Below are positions 43,934 to 55,190 of a DNA stretch of 64,000 nt, piece by piece. The notes under the pieces were generated by a model that worked only from the letters and a program-made list of their open reading frames with translations, did not search any database and was not told the origin of the DNA. Each line of letters opens with the position of its first letter. Within the stretch, counting starts at the first letter, position 1. A program made the translations under genes and the position numbers. The stretch comes from Arion vulgaris (Eukaryota; Mollusca; Gastropoda; Stylommatophora; Arionidae): assembly GCA_020796225.1 (NCBI GenBank), contig CM036754.1, positions 42,197,779 to 42,261,778 of the forward strand, read 5' to 3'.

Positions 43934-44019
43934 CATTTAACGTGGTTTGGTAAAAGAAACGAGCGCGCTAACAAGTACCATAGAATTAAGATAACTACTA
44001 TACACGACTTGATCGACAT
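43934..44019 (-). CDS. Putative first coding exon with signal-peptide-like start
   Basis: On the minus strand 'taaaATGTCG' (A at -3) opens 28 codons. The peptide is MSIKSCIVVILILWYLLARS followed by a short polar end: one or two basic residues, then a hydrophobic core I-V-V-I-L-I-L-W-Y-L-L-A, as in a signal peptide or membrane anchor. The frame then reaches TG|GTAAGC at 43934, a near-consensus donor; without splicing the next codons are TGG and a stop. The exon ends in phase 2, so it cannot join directly to the phase-1 exon at 23725, and at least one more exon would be needed, or it belongs to another gene. The sequence around it is not a repeat seen elsewhere in the window. Confidence 0.42.
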
Positions 44020-44194
44020 TTTACTCCACGCTGTCTCAATCCAGACACGAAAATTGCTTAAAAACAGATGCGACAAAACGAAAAGTAATTAGTTATCGGT
44101 TGTCTTCTCTTGAAAAATCAATATTGGTGTGATATGAGTCAGAGAACGGTAAGGGAAATAATCAATATAATACTTACTTTCATAGTTGTGTTAT

Positions 44195-44235
44195 GTGTGT
44201 GTCGGTATGTGTGTCGGTATGTGTGTTGTGTATAT
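44195..44235. repeat. Short GTGTGTCGGTAT repeat
   Basis: Three degenerate units of 'gtgtgtcggtat' upstream of the putative first exon on the minus strand. Confidence 0.8.
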
Positions 44236-44360
44236 CGGACGTAAGTTAGGTAGCCATGGTTTTAGTTTCACAGTAACAGGTTGCACCATAATTGCCCGTT
44301 CCTATTTCAGCGATGAATACTCATTATTGTGATCTCGTGAAGGAAACAGAAGTCGCGACA

Positions 44361-44625
44361 CTTTTTCTTCTTCTTCTTCTTTGCGTTCGTTCTTTCGACC
44401 AATTTTAATCACTCTTTGTGATATGTTTAATCTTTGCCAAGAACATGTTTACGTTGCACATTGGTTTTGGTAGGTCCTAAACGGATATACTTCTACACGT
44501 TTAGGACACGTGCATCCGATTTCAGCCACACTCCTTAGACGCCTCTTACGACATGCGTGGCAGGTAACAGTGGTTCTATTCTTTACACTCCAAATCTGGA
44601 CCCCGGTAACCACTCGGGCGGTGTG
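44361..44625 (-). mobile_element. SINE-B copy
   Basis: Reverse copy from (ctt)n at 44366 through 'gcgttcgttctttcgacc', 'cctaaacggatatacttc' and 'cctcttacgacatgcgtg' to 'ggtaaccactcgggcg'. Confidence 0.88.
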
Positions 44626-44741
44626 GGGGTTCACTTTTCACACTATTTTATTTTCTGTCTCTTCTGTGATTTGTTCCAATCTTTACATTGTAATAATGAA
44701 TTGTTATATACTAAACACTAACTGTTTAACCGATCGCTGAC

Positions 44742-44935
44742 GTGATCAGTTGGTTAGAGCATTGATAGACTTTGCCTGAGTAGGTGTCTCCGCAGCACTA
44801 AGTATATTACTACATGCCTAGAGTTGTTGGAGATTTCTCTGTCTGAAAGAAAGCTGGGTACTCTACCCCACTTATACATGGGGAAAAGGGTGAAAACGCA
44901 TACTTCCTGAGGGTTTAAAGAAGAAGAACTTTGAG
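44742..44935 (+). mobile_element. tRNA-like SINE, single copy
   Basis: Begins with an A-box-like 'gatcagttggttagagcatt'. It ends 'gagggtttaaagaagaagaa', an AAG tail like SINE-A and SINE-B. No second copy in the window. Confidence 0.5.
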
Positions 44936-45311
44936 CATTGCATTGATAATCGCTTTCCAGTGCAAGTTCGCTGCAGTCAAATTATTGATATACACTTATT
45001 ATTCACATAAACTAAACATATTCTTGTAAGAAGCTAATGGGTTGGGTGATTGGTGCGACACTGAGAGGTGAAATTCAGTCAGAATATTTTTTGTTTTTGT
45101 CCACGATAGTTGTGTATATTCAGAAAATTAAAAAAAAATAAAGCTAGTCGCCGGCGATATAGAAGTTCCATTAAGCAGTGATGCTGTTTTCTGTCAGGGC
45201 GGCTGCATTTACGACATGAATTGAAAATTCAAGTGGAGGAGAGTTGATGTTGGCACTCTGTCGGCTACCTATTGCATTTAACGTGCGTGAAAGCTACCAG
45301 TTTGTGTCAGA

Positions 45312-45567
45312 CTCGCCCGAGTGGTTACCAGGGCCAAAATTTGGGGTGTAAAGAATAGAACCACTGTTACCTGCCACGCATGTCGTAAGAGGCGTCTAAG
45401 GAGGTGTGGCTGAAATCGGATGCACGTGTCCTAAACGTGTAGAAGTATATGCGTTTAGGTCCTACCAAAACCAATGTGCAACGTAAACATGTTCTTGGCA
45501 AAGATCAAAACATATCACAAAGAGTGATTAAAATTGGTCGTAAAGAACGAACGCAAAGAAGAAGATC
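45312..45567 (+). mobile_element. SINE-B copy
   Basis: From 'cgcccgagtggttaccaggg' to 'gaacgaacgcaaagaagaag'; near-complete and close to the copies at 24.5, 44.4 and 50.6 kb. Confidence 0.9.
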
Positions 45568-45734
45568 TTCCACACCATGCACCTCGAGATTTATCCCCTG
45601 CTATCTACAAACATACCCCCACAAAACAAACAAAACAAACATATTCCCTCTCCCTCCCTTCCCCAACTTACTTCATACATATCTCCTTCTGCCAGATATA
45701 CCCACCAGCGCTCTCTTGTGTTTTGATTGACTGA

Positions 45735-46190
45735 TAGGAGCATTATCATTGCACTTGTGTAAATAACAGTGTGTGCTCCAATCACTTTCTTACACAGGTA
45801 GATCTCAGCGGCAGTGTACGAGCTCCACAACATCATGGTGGATCCCAGATATCATTTTAAGATAGTAAAATAAACATAAAAAAGAATTTTGACTTTGAGT
45901 TTTTAAAATGAAATTTGCCAGACTCTATTTGGGTACACGAGAAACAATAGAAAATAATCAATTTTGTTATGTTGGTCAAAGAAAAATACAGGCAGAGGAT
46001 TTGCAGCCTACCCTTGTCAACTTTCGATTGTTCTTTTATGTGCTCAACTTGAATACGGGACCTACGCTTTATTGATCGTCTTTGATATGACCTTCTTGAC
46101 CTTCATGACCTTCATGATATTTGATAGGAGAAGCGTCTGGTTGCATGGATTCAAGCGCTGCCCCTATGCGGGAGAGCCATGTTAAATTCT
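45735..46190 (-). mobile_element. SINE-G copy
   Basis: Reverse copy: 'tgataggagcattatcattg', 'tctcagcggcagtgtacgag' and 'gtgctcaacttgaatacggg'. An 8-bp-type repeat ('gaccttcatgac') has arisen at 46090-46115. Confidence 0.78.
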
Positions 46191-46382
46191 CGGTAAAGCT
46201 AAGATTTTTTTTCTGTTGTAGGCATAATGAAAAATCCTAACCTGATCAGCTCCGCGGCGACTGCATAAGACATGTGGCCATTAAATTCATCAGACGCTCG
46301 TCCCACCTGTCCTACACCGCCTAAAAGTGGTACTACATGCAGCAACGACAACTTTGTTCTCTCGATATATGAGACCATAAAC

Positions 46383-48268
46383 TCGACATTACATACATTC
46401 AGATGTAAGATCAATATTACATACATTCAGATGTAAGATCAATATTACATACATTCAGATGTAAGATCAATATTACATACATTCAGATGTAAGATCAATA
46501 TTACATACATTCAGATGTAAGATCAATATTACATACATTCAGATGTAAAATCAATATTACATACATTCAGATGAAAGATCAATATTACATACATTCAGAT
46601 GTAAGATCAATATTACATACATTCAGATGTAAGATCAATATTACATACATTCAGATGTAAGATCAATATTACATACATTCAGATGTAAGATCAATATTAC
46701 ATACATTCAGATGTAAGATCAATATTACATACATTCAGATGAAAGATCAATATTACATACATTCAGATGTAAGATCAATATTACATACATTCAGATGTAA
46801 GATCAATATTACATACATTCAGATGTAAGATCAATATTATATACATTCAGATGTAAGATCAATATTATATACATTCAGATGGAGGATCAACATTACATAC
46901 ATTCAGATGTAAGATCAATATTACATACATTCAGATGTAAGATCAATATTACATACATTCAGATGTAAGATCAATATTACATACATTCAGATGTAAGATC
47001 AATATTACATACATTCAGATGTAAGATCAATATTACATACATTCAGATGTAAGATCAATATTACATACATTCAGATGGAAGATCAATATTACATACATTC
47101 AGATGGAAGATCAATATTACATACATTCAGATGTAAGATCAATATTACATACATTCAGATGTAAGATCAATATTACATACATTCAGATGTAAGATCAATA
47201 TTACATACATTCAGATGTAAGATCAATATTACATACATTCAGATGGAAGATCAATATTACATACATTCAGATGGAAGATCAATATTACATACATTCAGAT
47301 GGAGGATCAATATTACATACATTCAGATGGAAGATCAATATTACATACATTCAGATGGAAGATCAATATTACATACATTCAGATGGAGGATCAATATTAC
47401 ATACATTCAGATGGAAGATCAATATTACATACATTCAGATGGAAGATCAATATTACATACATTCAGATGGAAGATCAATATTACATACATTCAGATGGAG
47501 GATCAACATTACATACATTCAGATGGAAGATCAATATTACATACATTCAGATGGAGGATCAACATTACATACATTCAGATGGAAGATCAATATTACATAT
47601 ATTCAGATGGAGGATCAATATTACATACATTCAGATGGAGGATCAATATTACATACATTCAGATGGAGGATCAATATTACATACATTCAGATGAAGGATC
47701 AATATTACATACATTCAGATGAAGGATCAATATTACATACATTCAGATGGAGGATCAATATTATATACATTCAGATGAAGGATCGACATTATATACATTC
47801 AGATGGAAGGATCAATATTACATACATTCAGATGAAGGATCAATATTACATACATTCAGATGAAGGATCAATATTACATACATTCAGATGTAAGATCAAT
47901 ATTACATACATTCAGATGAAGGATCAATATTATATACATTCAGATGAAGGATCGACATTATATACATTCAGATGGAAGGATCAATATTACATACATTCAG
48001 ATGAAGGATCAATATTACATACATTCAGATGAAGGATCAATATTACATACATTCAGATGTAAGATCAATATTACATACATTCAGATGGAGGATCAATATT
48101 ACATACATTCAGATGTAAGATCAATATTACATACATTCAGATGTAAGATCAATATTACATACATTCAGATGTAAGATCAATATTACATACATTCAGATGT
48201 AAGATCAATATTACATACATTCAGATGTAAGATCAATATTACATACATTCAGATGGAAGATCAATGGA
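46383..48268. repeat. 1.9-kb array of 28-bp units
   Basis: About 67 units of 'ttacatacattcagatgtaa' + 'gatcaata'. 'gtaag' units fill both ends and 'ggaag', 'ggagg' and 'gaagg' units form blocks in the middle, as expected from local amplification. Only the ggaag/ggagg block is open in all frames, since 'gtaag' supplies a stop; this explains the frames at 47.2-48.0 kb. Confidence 0.96.
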
Positions 48269-48269
48269 A

Positions 48270-48350
48270 AAATATGCCTATCGCTCCATATGGGAACAGA
48301 CCGAGCACATTTGAAGCGTGAGGCGAGCAGTTTACCTCCACGCCACAAAG
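48270..48350 (-). mobile_element. SINE-G head cut by the 28-bp array
   Basis: 'ggaaaaatatgcctatcgct', 'ccatatgggaac' and 'tttacctccacgccaca' are the reversed SINE-G head (compare 7432-7512). The body is replaced by the array. Confidence 0.7.
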
Positions 48351-48504
48351 AACTCACCCTCCCCCTTCCTCCTTAAAGTAGCAAATGTTCAAACACCACA
48401 TTGATAGGTCACATTCTTTGACACCTTCACTTCCGTACCTGATGCTCCTCTCTTCTGGAATCTGCAGACAAGTGTCATTACTAAATCGGTGGTAACTTGA
48501 GAAT

Positions 48505-48605
48505 GTCTTCTGGTGTTGTGTGTGTGTATTTCCTTTCAGGTGTGTATGAGTACATGTCTGTGTGTGTGCAGGTGTGTGTGCGTGTGTGTGTGTGCGCGCG
48601 AGAAT
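48505..48605. repeat. GT-rich low-complexity stretch
   Basis: Interrupted (GT)n ending 'gtgtgtgtgtgcgcgcgaga'. Confidence 0.85.
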
Positions 48606-48689
48606 TCGGGCGCGTATTTCGAAGCAAATATCGTTATCTAATGTTATATATAATTTTTGTTTATTCTCAAAGTCATGTACGAGAATACT

Positions 48690-48850
48690 AACTGCGAAAA
48701 ATAATGAACATAAAATGTGACGAATTCAGGAGAAGTGATGAAATCAGAGAAATGTCTGACCAACCACAAGTAACAACTGTTATAAGAAGAGAAGATAGAG
48801 ATATGTTGGGCATACTCTGAGAAGAAATGATCAAAGAAGCAGACATTAAG
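48690..48850 (+). mobile_element. LINE-K fragment interrupted by a hAT element
   Basis: Plus translation CDEFRRSDEIREMSDQPQVT then TVIRRREDRDMLGIL. Matches 39.3 kb in reverse. The hAT-like element at 48859 inserted just after it. Confidence 0.72.
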
Positions 48851-48858
48851 TCTATTGA

Positions 48859-49037
48859 CAGGGACGTGCGGTATATTTTCTCAGTATGATGCAAGTCTTC
48901 GAAGTGCCGTTCCTTAAATTGTTTTTGCTTTAAATAACCTCCAATTGTAATTTTGATTTTGGTGCTTACGCCGCCGACGACCTTACTATTCCGCCTCATG
49001 CCACCACCACTCTGTATCATAGCACGTCACGGTCCTG
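48859..49037. mobile_element. hAT-like MITE with 8-bp target duplication
   Basis: The 179-bp element starts CAGGGACGTGCGG and ends CGTCACGGTCCTG (imperfect terminal inverted repeats). It is flanked by identical 'tctattga' at 48851-48858 and 49038-49045. No open frame of note. Confidence 0.86.
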
Positions 49038-49194
49038 TCTATTGACACTGAAAGAGAGCAGTTTGACTTATGTCTAGTTTATGTAAGTGTCCTGTATTCA
49101 ACAAAGATCATTTGACTGAGACGCTGACTTTGTGACTGAACTTATTTTCCTTCAGATTTAGATGAGAATATCGTTATTGTACTTGAGACATGTC

Positions 49195-49345
49195 TATATG
49201 TTATCCAAACTTCTTCACAATGTCTCCAACAGTGTCCAGCGACTAACTGTACCAGTTCGATGTTGATTGGTAATAAGCCTGCTGCTCTGCTCTTTCAATT
49301 TTCAATCCAAGCTCTTAAATTCTAGATGTTGCTGCAGATGGATTA
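49195..49345 (-). mobile_element. LINE fragment like 32.2 kb
   Basis: Minus translation contains SRLITNQHRTGTVSRWTLLE, parallel to RLVNQNRTVTISRWTLLEIL at 32.3 kb. A reversed SINE-B-like tail follows at 49390-49490 ('ttcgttctttacgactaatt'). Confidence 0.65.
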
Positions 49346-49628
49346 GATGAAAGTTCTTTGGCTGCCACACTCTCTCTATGAGTGTATCCTCTTCTTTCTT
49401 CTTCTTAGTGTTCGTTCTTTACGACTAATTTGATCATTCTTGTCGCGATATATAATTAATCTTTGACAAGAATGACTATACAGTAAAGACTGGTTCATAA
49501 ACCCCTACCTGTTGTGTATCGTACCATACAAGTGTAGAACAGGGCTTCCGAATTTTGTCCTACGGGAAATGTTTTGAGTTTGTCTCGGTAATAGTCAGTC
49601 CCCGCACTTTCCATTCGTTCGTCTATAT

Positions 49629-50004
49629 CAGCGTTTTCCAAACTTTTTCGACCCACCGCCCACTTTGCACGGCATAAACTTTGTAACGCCCCCTCCCCAT
49701 TATAACAGTTTGCCAACGCCCCCCATATATATACATGCTCTATTTTCACTTTGACATAGCAAATTGATATATATTTCTGTCATACATGGTCAATTTTCAA
49801 ATGATTTTATACATGAAATAGAAAATTGATAAAAAAAATGGATCGTGTAAGATTGGCATAAGATGAATTAAAATGCAGAATTCAAATTTTTAATGATTAT
49901 TCAATCGCAAAATCAAGAAAAAATCCCCCAAAATGCTTTTGAACCCACTATCGCCCCCTGGAAAGCTTCAGCGCCCACAGAGGGCGATTCCCCACTTTGG
50001 AAAC
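49629..50004. mobile_element. hAT-like non-autonomous element
   Basis: Starts CAGCGTTTTCCAAACTTTTT and ends CCCCACTTTGGAAAC, forming an imperfect inverted repeat. 'gtctatat' occurs on both sides (49621-49628 and 50005-50012), an 8-bp duplication. Both ends carry C-rich 'cgccc' blocks. The final CTG expected at a hAT end seems lost. Confidence 0.72.
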
Positions 50005-50304
50005 GTCTATATTCATAGCTCTTTAACGATCATTTGTTGTCGTATATTTGGGTTTTATGATCTTCACCTAAGAGTATGTCTACACTGTGCGCCTTTTCTG
50101 ACCATATGAGGTCGTTCCGGATTTGGAACATTCTCAGCCATTTGGGACACTTGGGCTTGTCATATGAACGATCAATTTTCGGCTTCTGAGGACATTTATA
50201 ATGTCAGCTCTATATAGTGGTTGGGTCCCCGATATTTATGGCAGAGCTAGCCTTAAATTAGAAAAATGACAATATATTTGTTTTCTTACCTTATGTCTTT
50301 TTCT

Positions 50305-50551
50305 TCTTCTTCTTCTTCAAAAGCTCCATATTAATCATTTGTTAACCACTCTTTGTATATTGTATGTGATCTGAGCCTAAGAGTGTTTGTACGGTGTTAG
50401 CGCCTACAAGTAGACTAGCACATCCAAATTCTGCGACGATTTTTATTTACTAGGGTAGTTTTCCTTGACCCCTACCTCAGTGGCCTCTTACGACATACCT
50501 TGTAGGTTGCAGTGTTACAATTCTTTACTCCCCTTGCAAATCCCGGCAACA
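50305..50551 (-). mobile_element. SINE-A copy
   Basis: Reverse copy with (ctt)n at 50299-50318, 'aaagctccatattaatcatt', 'tttttatttactaggg' and 'cttgtaggttgcagtg'. Confidence 0.87.
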
Positions 50552-50562
50552 CACAGGAGGTT

Positions 50563-50811
50563 CTTCTTCTTTGCGTTCGTTCTTTCGACCAATTTTAATC
50601 ACTCTTTGTGATATGTTTGATCTTTGTCAAGAACGTGTATACGTTGCACATTGGTTTGGTAGGCCCCTAAACGCATAGACTTCTACATGTTTAGGACACA
50701 TGCATCCGATTTCATCCAAACCTCCTTAGTCGCCTCTTACGACATGCGTGACAGGTAACAGTGTTTCTATTCTTTACACCCCAAATTTGGGCCCCGGTAA
50801 CCACTCAGGCG
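50563..50811 (-). mobile_element. SINE-B copy with 11-bp target duplication
   Basis: Reverse SINE-B, bounded by 'cacaggaggtt' at 50552-50562 and 50812-50822. This fixes both SINE-B ends: the tail (ctt)n directly abuts the duplication and the head ends '...cactcaggcg'. It landed beside the head of SINE-A. Confidence 0.9.
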
Positions 50812-51049
50812 CACAGGAGGTTAATTTTTGTAATGCTGTAAATACGTGTATTTGTTTAGATCACCCATTTACTCAGTATTACGGCAGCATCCCCACGATC
50901 TGACCACCTCAGATATGTAGGCTTCCGTACATCGTCTTATTACCATCGGCACCCAGTAGAAATAAAACGAATATTTTTCTGAGAATTGTTGATTCCTATA
51001 GTGATTCAGTCCATTGTCTGCGCACCAAACCAGCCTCTATCGTCTAGAT

Positions 51050-51477
51050 CAGCGATTCTCAAACTTTGTATTACATCGGACCCCCGTTTAAGTACATTTT
51101 ATTGCGCGAACCCCACAAGTTTCTACATTTACAAATGAACAGGAATGAATTATCTTTGTGTTACAATAGTAAGCAATGTCTGCAATCTAATCAACAAAGA
51201 ACACGTTAGATTATCTTTGTGTTACAATAGTAAGCAATGTCTGCAATCTAATCAACAAAGAACACGTTAGATTATCTTTGTCTTACAATAGTAAGCAATG
51301 TCTGCAATCTAATCAACAACAAAAGAAACATTAGATCTATAATTAGGCTTAATTATAATTTATTTTTGCGTTTGAAATATCAAAATCATAATATTCTTCA
51401 AGTACTTGAGGACCTCCCCCTCCCCACCGTGAGGCCATGGACCCTCGGAGTTCGCAAACTCAGTTTGGGAAACACTG
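51050..51477. mobile_element. hAT-like element, 8-bp near-identical target duplication
   Basis: Starts CAGCGATTCTCAAACTTTG and ends CTCAGTTTGGGAAACACTG: inverted repeats matching at about 14 of 19 positions. Flanks are 'gtctagat' (51042-51049) and 'ttctagat' (51478-51485), one mismatch. It contains a 60-62-bp tandem repeat at 51148-51325. No transposase. Confidence 0.8.
51148..51325. repeat. 61-bp repeat inside the hAT-like element
   Basis: Three units with 'attatctttgtgttacaata' and 'ctgcaatctaatcaacaaag'. Confidence 0.9.
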
Positions 51478-52500
51478 TTCTAGATCATACTCAATGAATC
51501 ATTCAGAATGTTCTAGATCATACTCAATGAATCATTCAGAATGTTCTAGATCATATTCAATAAATCATTCAGAATGTTCTAGATCATATTCAATAAATCA
51601 TTCAGAATGTTCTAGATCATATTCAATAAATCATTCAGAATGTTCTAGATTATACTCAATGAATCATTCAGAATGTTCTAGATCATATTCAATGAATCAT
51701 TCAGAATGTTCTAGATCATATTCAATAAATCATTCAGAATGTTCTAGATTATACTCAATGAATCATTCAGAATGTTCTAGATCATATTCAATAAATCATT
51801 CAGAATGTTCTAGATCATATTCAATGAATCATTCAGAATGTTCTAGATCATATTCAATAAATCATTCAGAATGTTCTAGATTATACTCAATGAATCATTC
51901 AGAATGTTCTAGATCATATTCAATGAATCATTCAGAATGTTCTAGATCATATTCAATAAATCATTCAGAATGTTCTAGATTATACTCAATGAATCATTCA
52001 GAATGTTCTAGATCATATTCAATAAATCATTCAGAATGTTCTAGATCATATTCAATGAATCATTCAGAATGTTCTAGATCATATTCAATAAATCATTCAG
52101 AATGTTCTAGATTATACTCAATGAATCATTCAGAATGTTCTAGATCATATTCAATGAATCATTCAGAATGTTATAGATCATATTCAATAAATCATTCAGA
52201 ATGTTCTAGATCATATTCAATAAATCATTCAGAATGTTCTAGATCATATTCAATGAATCATTCAGAATGTTCTAGATCATATTCAATAAATCATTCAGAA
52301 TGTTCTAGATCATATTCAATAAATCATTCAGAATGTTCTAGATCATATTCAATAAATCATTCAGAATGTTCTAGATCATATTCAATGAATCATTTAGAAT
52401 GTTCTAGATCATATTCAATGAATCATTTAGAATGTTCTAGATCATATTCAATGAATCATTCAGAATGTTCTAGATTATACTCAATGAATCATTCAGAATG
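51478..52500. repeat. 33-bp array starting at a hAT target duplication
   Basis: 31 units of 'ttctagatcatattcaataa' + 'atcattcagaatg'. The first unit begins exactly with the right-hand target duplication of the hAT-like element. 33 bp is 11 codons, so a 354-codon frame stays open; the reading is a by-product. Unit types (tcaataa, tcaatga, ttatactc) recur in a pattern of about five units, suggesting a higher-order repeat. Confidence 0.97.
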
Positions 52501-52589
52501 AACGATTATGTTGTTTCCTCTTTGAAATGATCATTAAATCCTTCACATAACCAACTGAATAATTAGTAGCACATTTATTTGAAGGACAC

Positions 52590-53022
52590 GTCAAACGTTG
52601 AAGAAATGATATCAAGAGGAAGAATCGATAGTATAACGAGGGCTGGGGATCAATTAAGAGAAAATATCAAGAAGGAACAACTGGTGTGTACGCAGAATAG
52701 AGGGACTGAGATGGTATGATAGAATCACAAATGTAGAATTTATTTAGAGAACAAGACAGATTCCAATGAACCAAGACGCTAAGAAAGGACGCTGGCGCTG
52801 GATAGGACACACTTTGAGAAATCCTGGGGGATATAACAAGAAGGGTCCTTTCCTGGAACCCAGGAACAACGAAAGAAGGGGAGGCTAAGAAATACACAGA
52901 GGCGGGATTTGGAGGCAGATATCAACAATATAGAGAAGAGATGGAGGGAGCTGCAGGAGATAGTTAGAGATAGGAAGACTTGGCAGGAGTTGGTTGAGTG
53001 TCTATGCCTCAATCCGTGTTAA
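52590..53022 (+). mobile_element. LINE-G 3' end
   Basis: Across three frames: KGRWRWIGHTLR, ITRRVLSWNPGTTKEGEA, then RRDLEADINNIEKRWRELQE and RDRKTWQELVECLCLNPC and a stop. This is a classic LINE C-terminus (W-K-W-I-G-H-x-L-R, basic stretch, W-x-E-L, D-R-x-x-W). Two frameshifts. A (GA)n tail follows at 53026-53044. Confidence 0.88.
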
Positions 53023-53459
53023 AAAAGCAGAGAGAGAGAGAGAGATGAAGAAGGAACAAGACAGAGAAGTACGAGGGGAAGTGAGAAACGGGAGATGGGA
53101 AGAGAATGAAACAAAGAAGAGTACATAATGAAGGAGATTAGGTAGGGGAGATATATGAAGGTGAATAGAAATAACGTGAAGGGAGATGAGAAGACTAAAG
53201 AGTTGATAAACATGGCGGTTGAGGAGATCTGGAAGGATGAGGAAGACAAAAGGAAGAAAACAATTGTGAGTAAGTAAAACAGAGAGGTATGAGATTTTGA
53301 TGTGTACAAGAACATGACGTAAGATATGGAGAGTAAAAGAGAAAGGTAGGGAGAAGAAATGAAGAGATGAAAACACAAAAGAAAGAATGGGGATAAGGAG
53401 ACTACGACAAGTAAGTGAAAAGAGAGAAAATATGAAGAGTCAATGTGAAGAAATAAGAG

Positions 53460-55190
53460 GAAGTGGAGAAAACAAAGAGAGTGTGTAAGAGAGAAATGAA
53501 AAGAAATGAGAAGAAATAAAGAGAGAGTGTAAGAGAGAAATGGAAGAGAAATGAGAAGAAATATGAGAGTGTAAGAGAGAAATGAAAAAGAATGAGAAGA
53601 AATAAAGAGAGTGTAAGAGAGGAAATGGAAGAGAAATGAGAAGAAATAAAGAGAATGTAAGAGAGGAAATGGAAGAGAAATGAGAAGAGATAAAGAAAGT
53701 GTGTAAGAGAGAAATGGAAGAGAAATGAGAAGAAATAAGAGAGAGAGTGTAAGAGAGGAAATGAAAAGAAATGAGAAGAAATAAAGAGAGTGTAAGAGAG
53801 GGAAAAGGAAGAAAATGAGAAGAAATAAAGAAAGAGAGGAAATGAAGAAAATGAGAAGAAATAAAGAGAGAGTGTAAGAGAGAAATGGAAGAGAAATGAG
53901 AAGAAATAAAGAAAGAGAGAAATGAAGAGAAATGAGAAGAAATAAAGAGAGAGTGTAAGAGAGGAAATGGAAGAGAAATGAGAAGAAATAAAGAGAATGT
54001 GTAAGAGAGGAAATGGAAGAGAAATGAGAAGAAATAAAGAGAATGTGTAAGAGAGGAAATGGAAGAGAAATGAGAAGAAATAAAGAAGAGAGGAAATGAA
54101 AAAGAAATGAGAAGAAATAAAGAGAGTGTAAGAGAGGAAATGGAAGAGAAATGAGAAGAAATAAAGAAAGAGAGAAATGAAAGAAAATGAGAAGAAATAA
54201 AGAGAGTAGAGAGGAAATGAAAAAGAAATGGAAGAAATAAAGAAAGAGAGAAATGAAAGAAATAGAAGAAATAAAGAGAAGTGTAAAAAGAAATGGAGAG
54301 AAATGAAATGAAAGAAATAAAGAGAGTGTAAGAGAATGGAGAGAAATGAAAAAAAGAAAGTGAAAAAAGAAATAAAGAGAGTGTAAGAGAGGAAATGGAA
54401 GAGAAATGAGAAGAAATAAAGAAAGAGAGGGAAAAGAAGAGAAATGAGAAGAAATAAAGAGAGAGTGTAAGAGAGGAAATGGAAGAGAAATGAGAAGAAA
54501 TAAAGAAATGTAGAGGAAATGGAAAGAAATGAGAAGAAATAAAGAGAAGTGTAAGAGAGAAATGGAAGAGAAATGAGAAGAAATAAAGAGAAGAGAGGAA
54601 ATGAAGAGAAATGAGAAGAAATAAAGAGAAGTGTAAGAGAGGAAATGGAAGAGAAATGGGAAAAAATAAAGAAAGAGGAAATGAAGAGAAATGAGAAGAA
54701 ATAAAGAGAGTGTAAGAGAGGAAATGGAAGAGAAATGAGAAGAAATAAAGAAAGAGAGGAAATGAAAGAAATGAGAAGAAATAAAGAGAGTGTAGAGAGG
54801 AAATGGAAGAGAAATGAGAAGAAATAAAGAAGAGAGAGAAATGAAAGAGAAATGAGAAGAAATAAGAGAGTGTAAGAGGAAATGGAGAGAAATGAGAAGA
54901 AATAAAGAGAATGTAAGAGAGGAAATGAAAGAAATGAGAAGAGATAAAGAAAGTGTAAGAGAGGGAAAAGGAGAGAAATGAGAAGAAATAAAGAGAATGT
55001 AAGAGAGAAATGAAGAGAAATGAGAAGAAATAAAGAAAGTGTAAGAGAGGAAATGAAGAAATAAGAAATAAGAGAGAGTGTAAGAGAGGAAATGGAAAGA
55101 AATGAGAAGAAATAAGAAAGTGTAAGAGAGAAATGAAGAGAAATAAAGAAATAAGAAGAGAGTGTAAGAGAGGAAATGGAAGAGAAATGA
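53460..55190. repeat. Purine-rich array of about 44-bp units
   Basis: About 40 irregular units with 'gaaatgagaagaaataaaga', 'gagtgtaagagagg' and 'aaatggaagag'. The plus strand is almost purely A/G with regular T. Many small deletions. Two long minus frames (606 and 621 codons) run through it and are compositional by-products. Confidence 0.93.

Noticed and set aside
47243..48174. 253- and 159-codon frames of a 28-residue repeat
   Set aside because: Three frames of the same 28-bp array are open wherever the unit lacks the TAA of 'gtaag'; no independent evidence of coding.
48395..48465. Possible 23-nt micro-exon on the minus strand ('ctgcag' acceptor, 'catcag|gtacgg' donor)
   Set aside because: Too short to judge, the donor is weak, and the phase does not fit the other candidate exons.
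50080..50260. Possible further MITE
   Set aside because: I could not find matching terminal inverted repeats or a target duplication.
51437..52501. 354-codon frame of an 11-residue repeat
   Set aside because: The 33-bp unit is a multiple of three without stops, so any reading stays open. The frame starts inside a hAT-like element.
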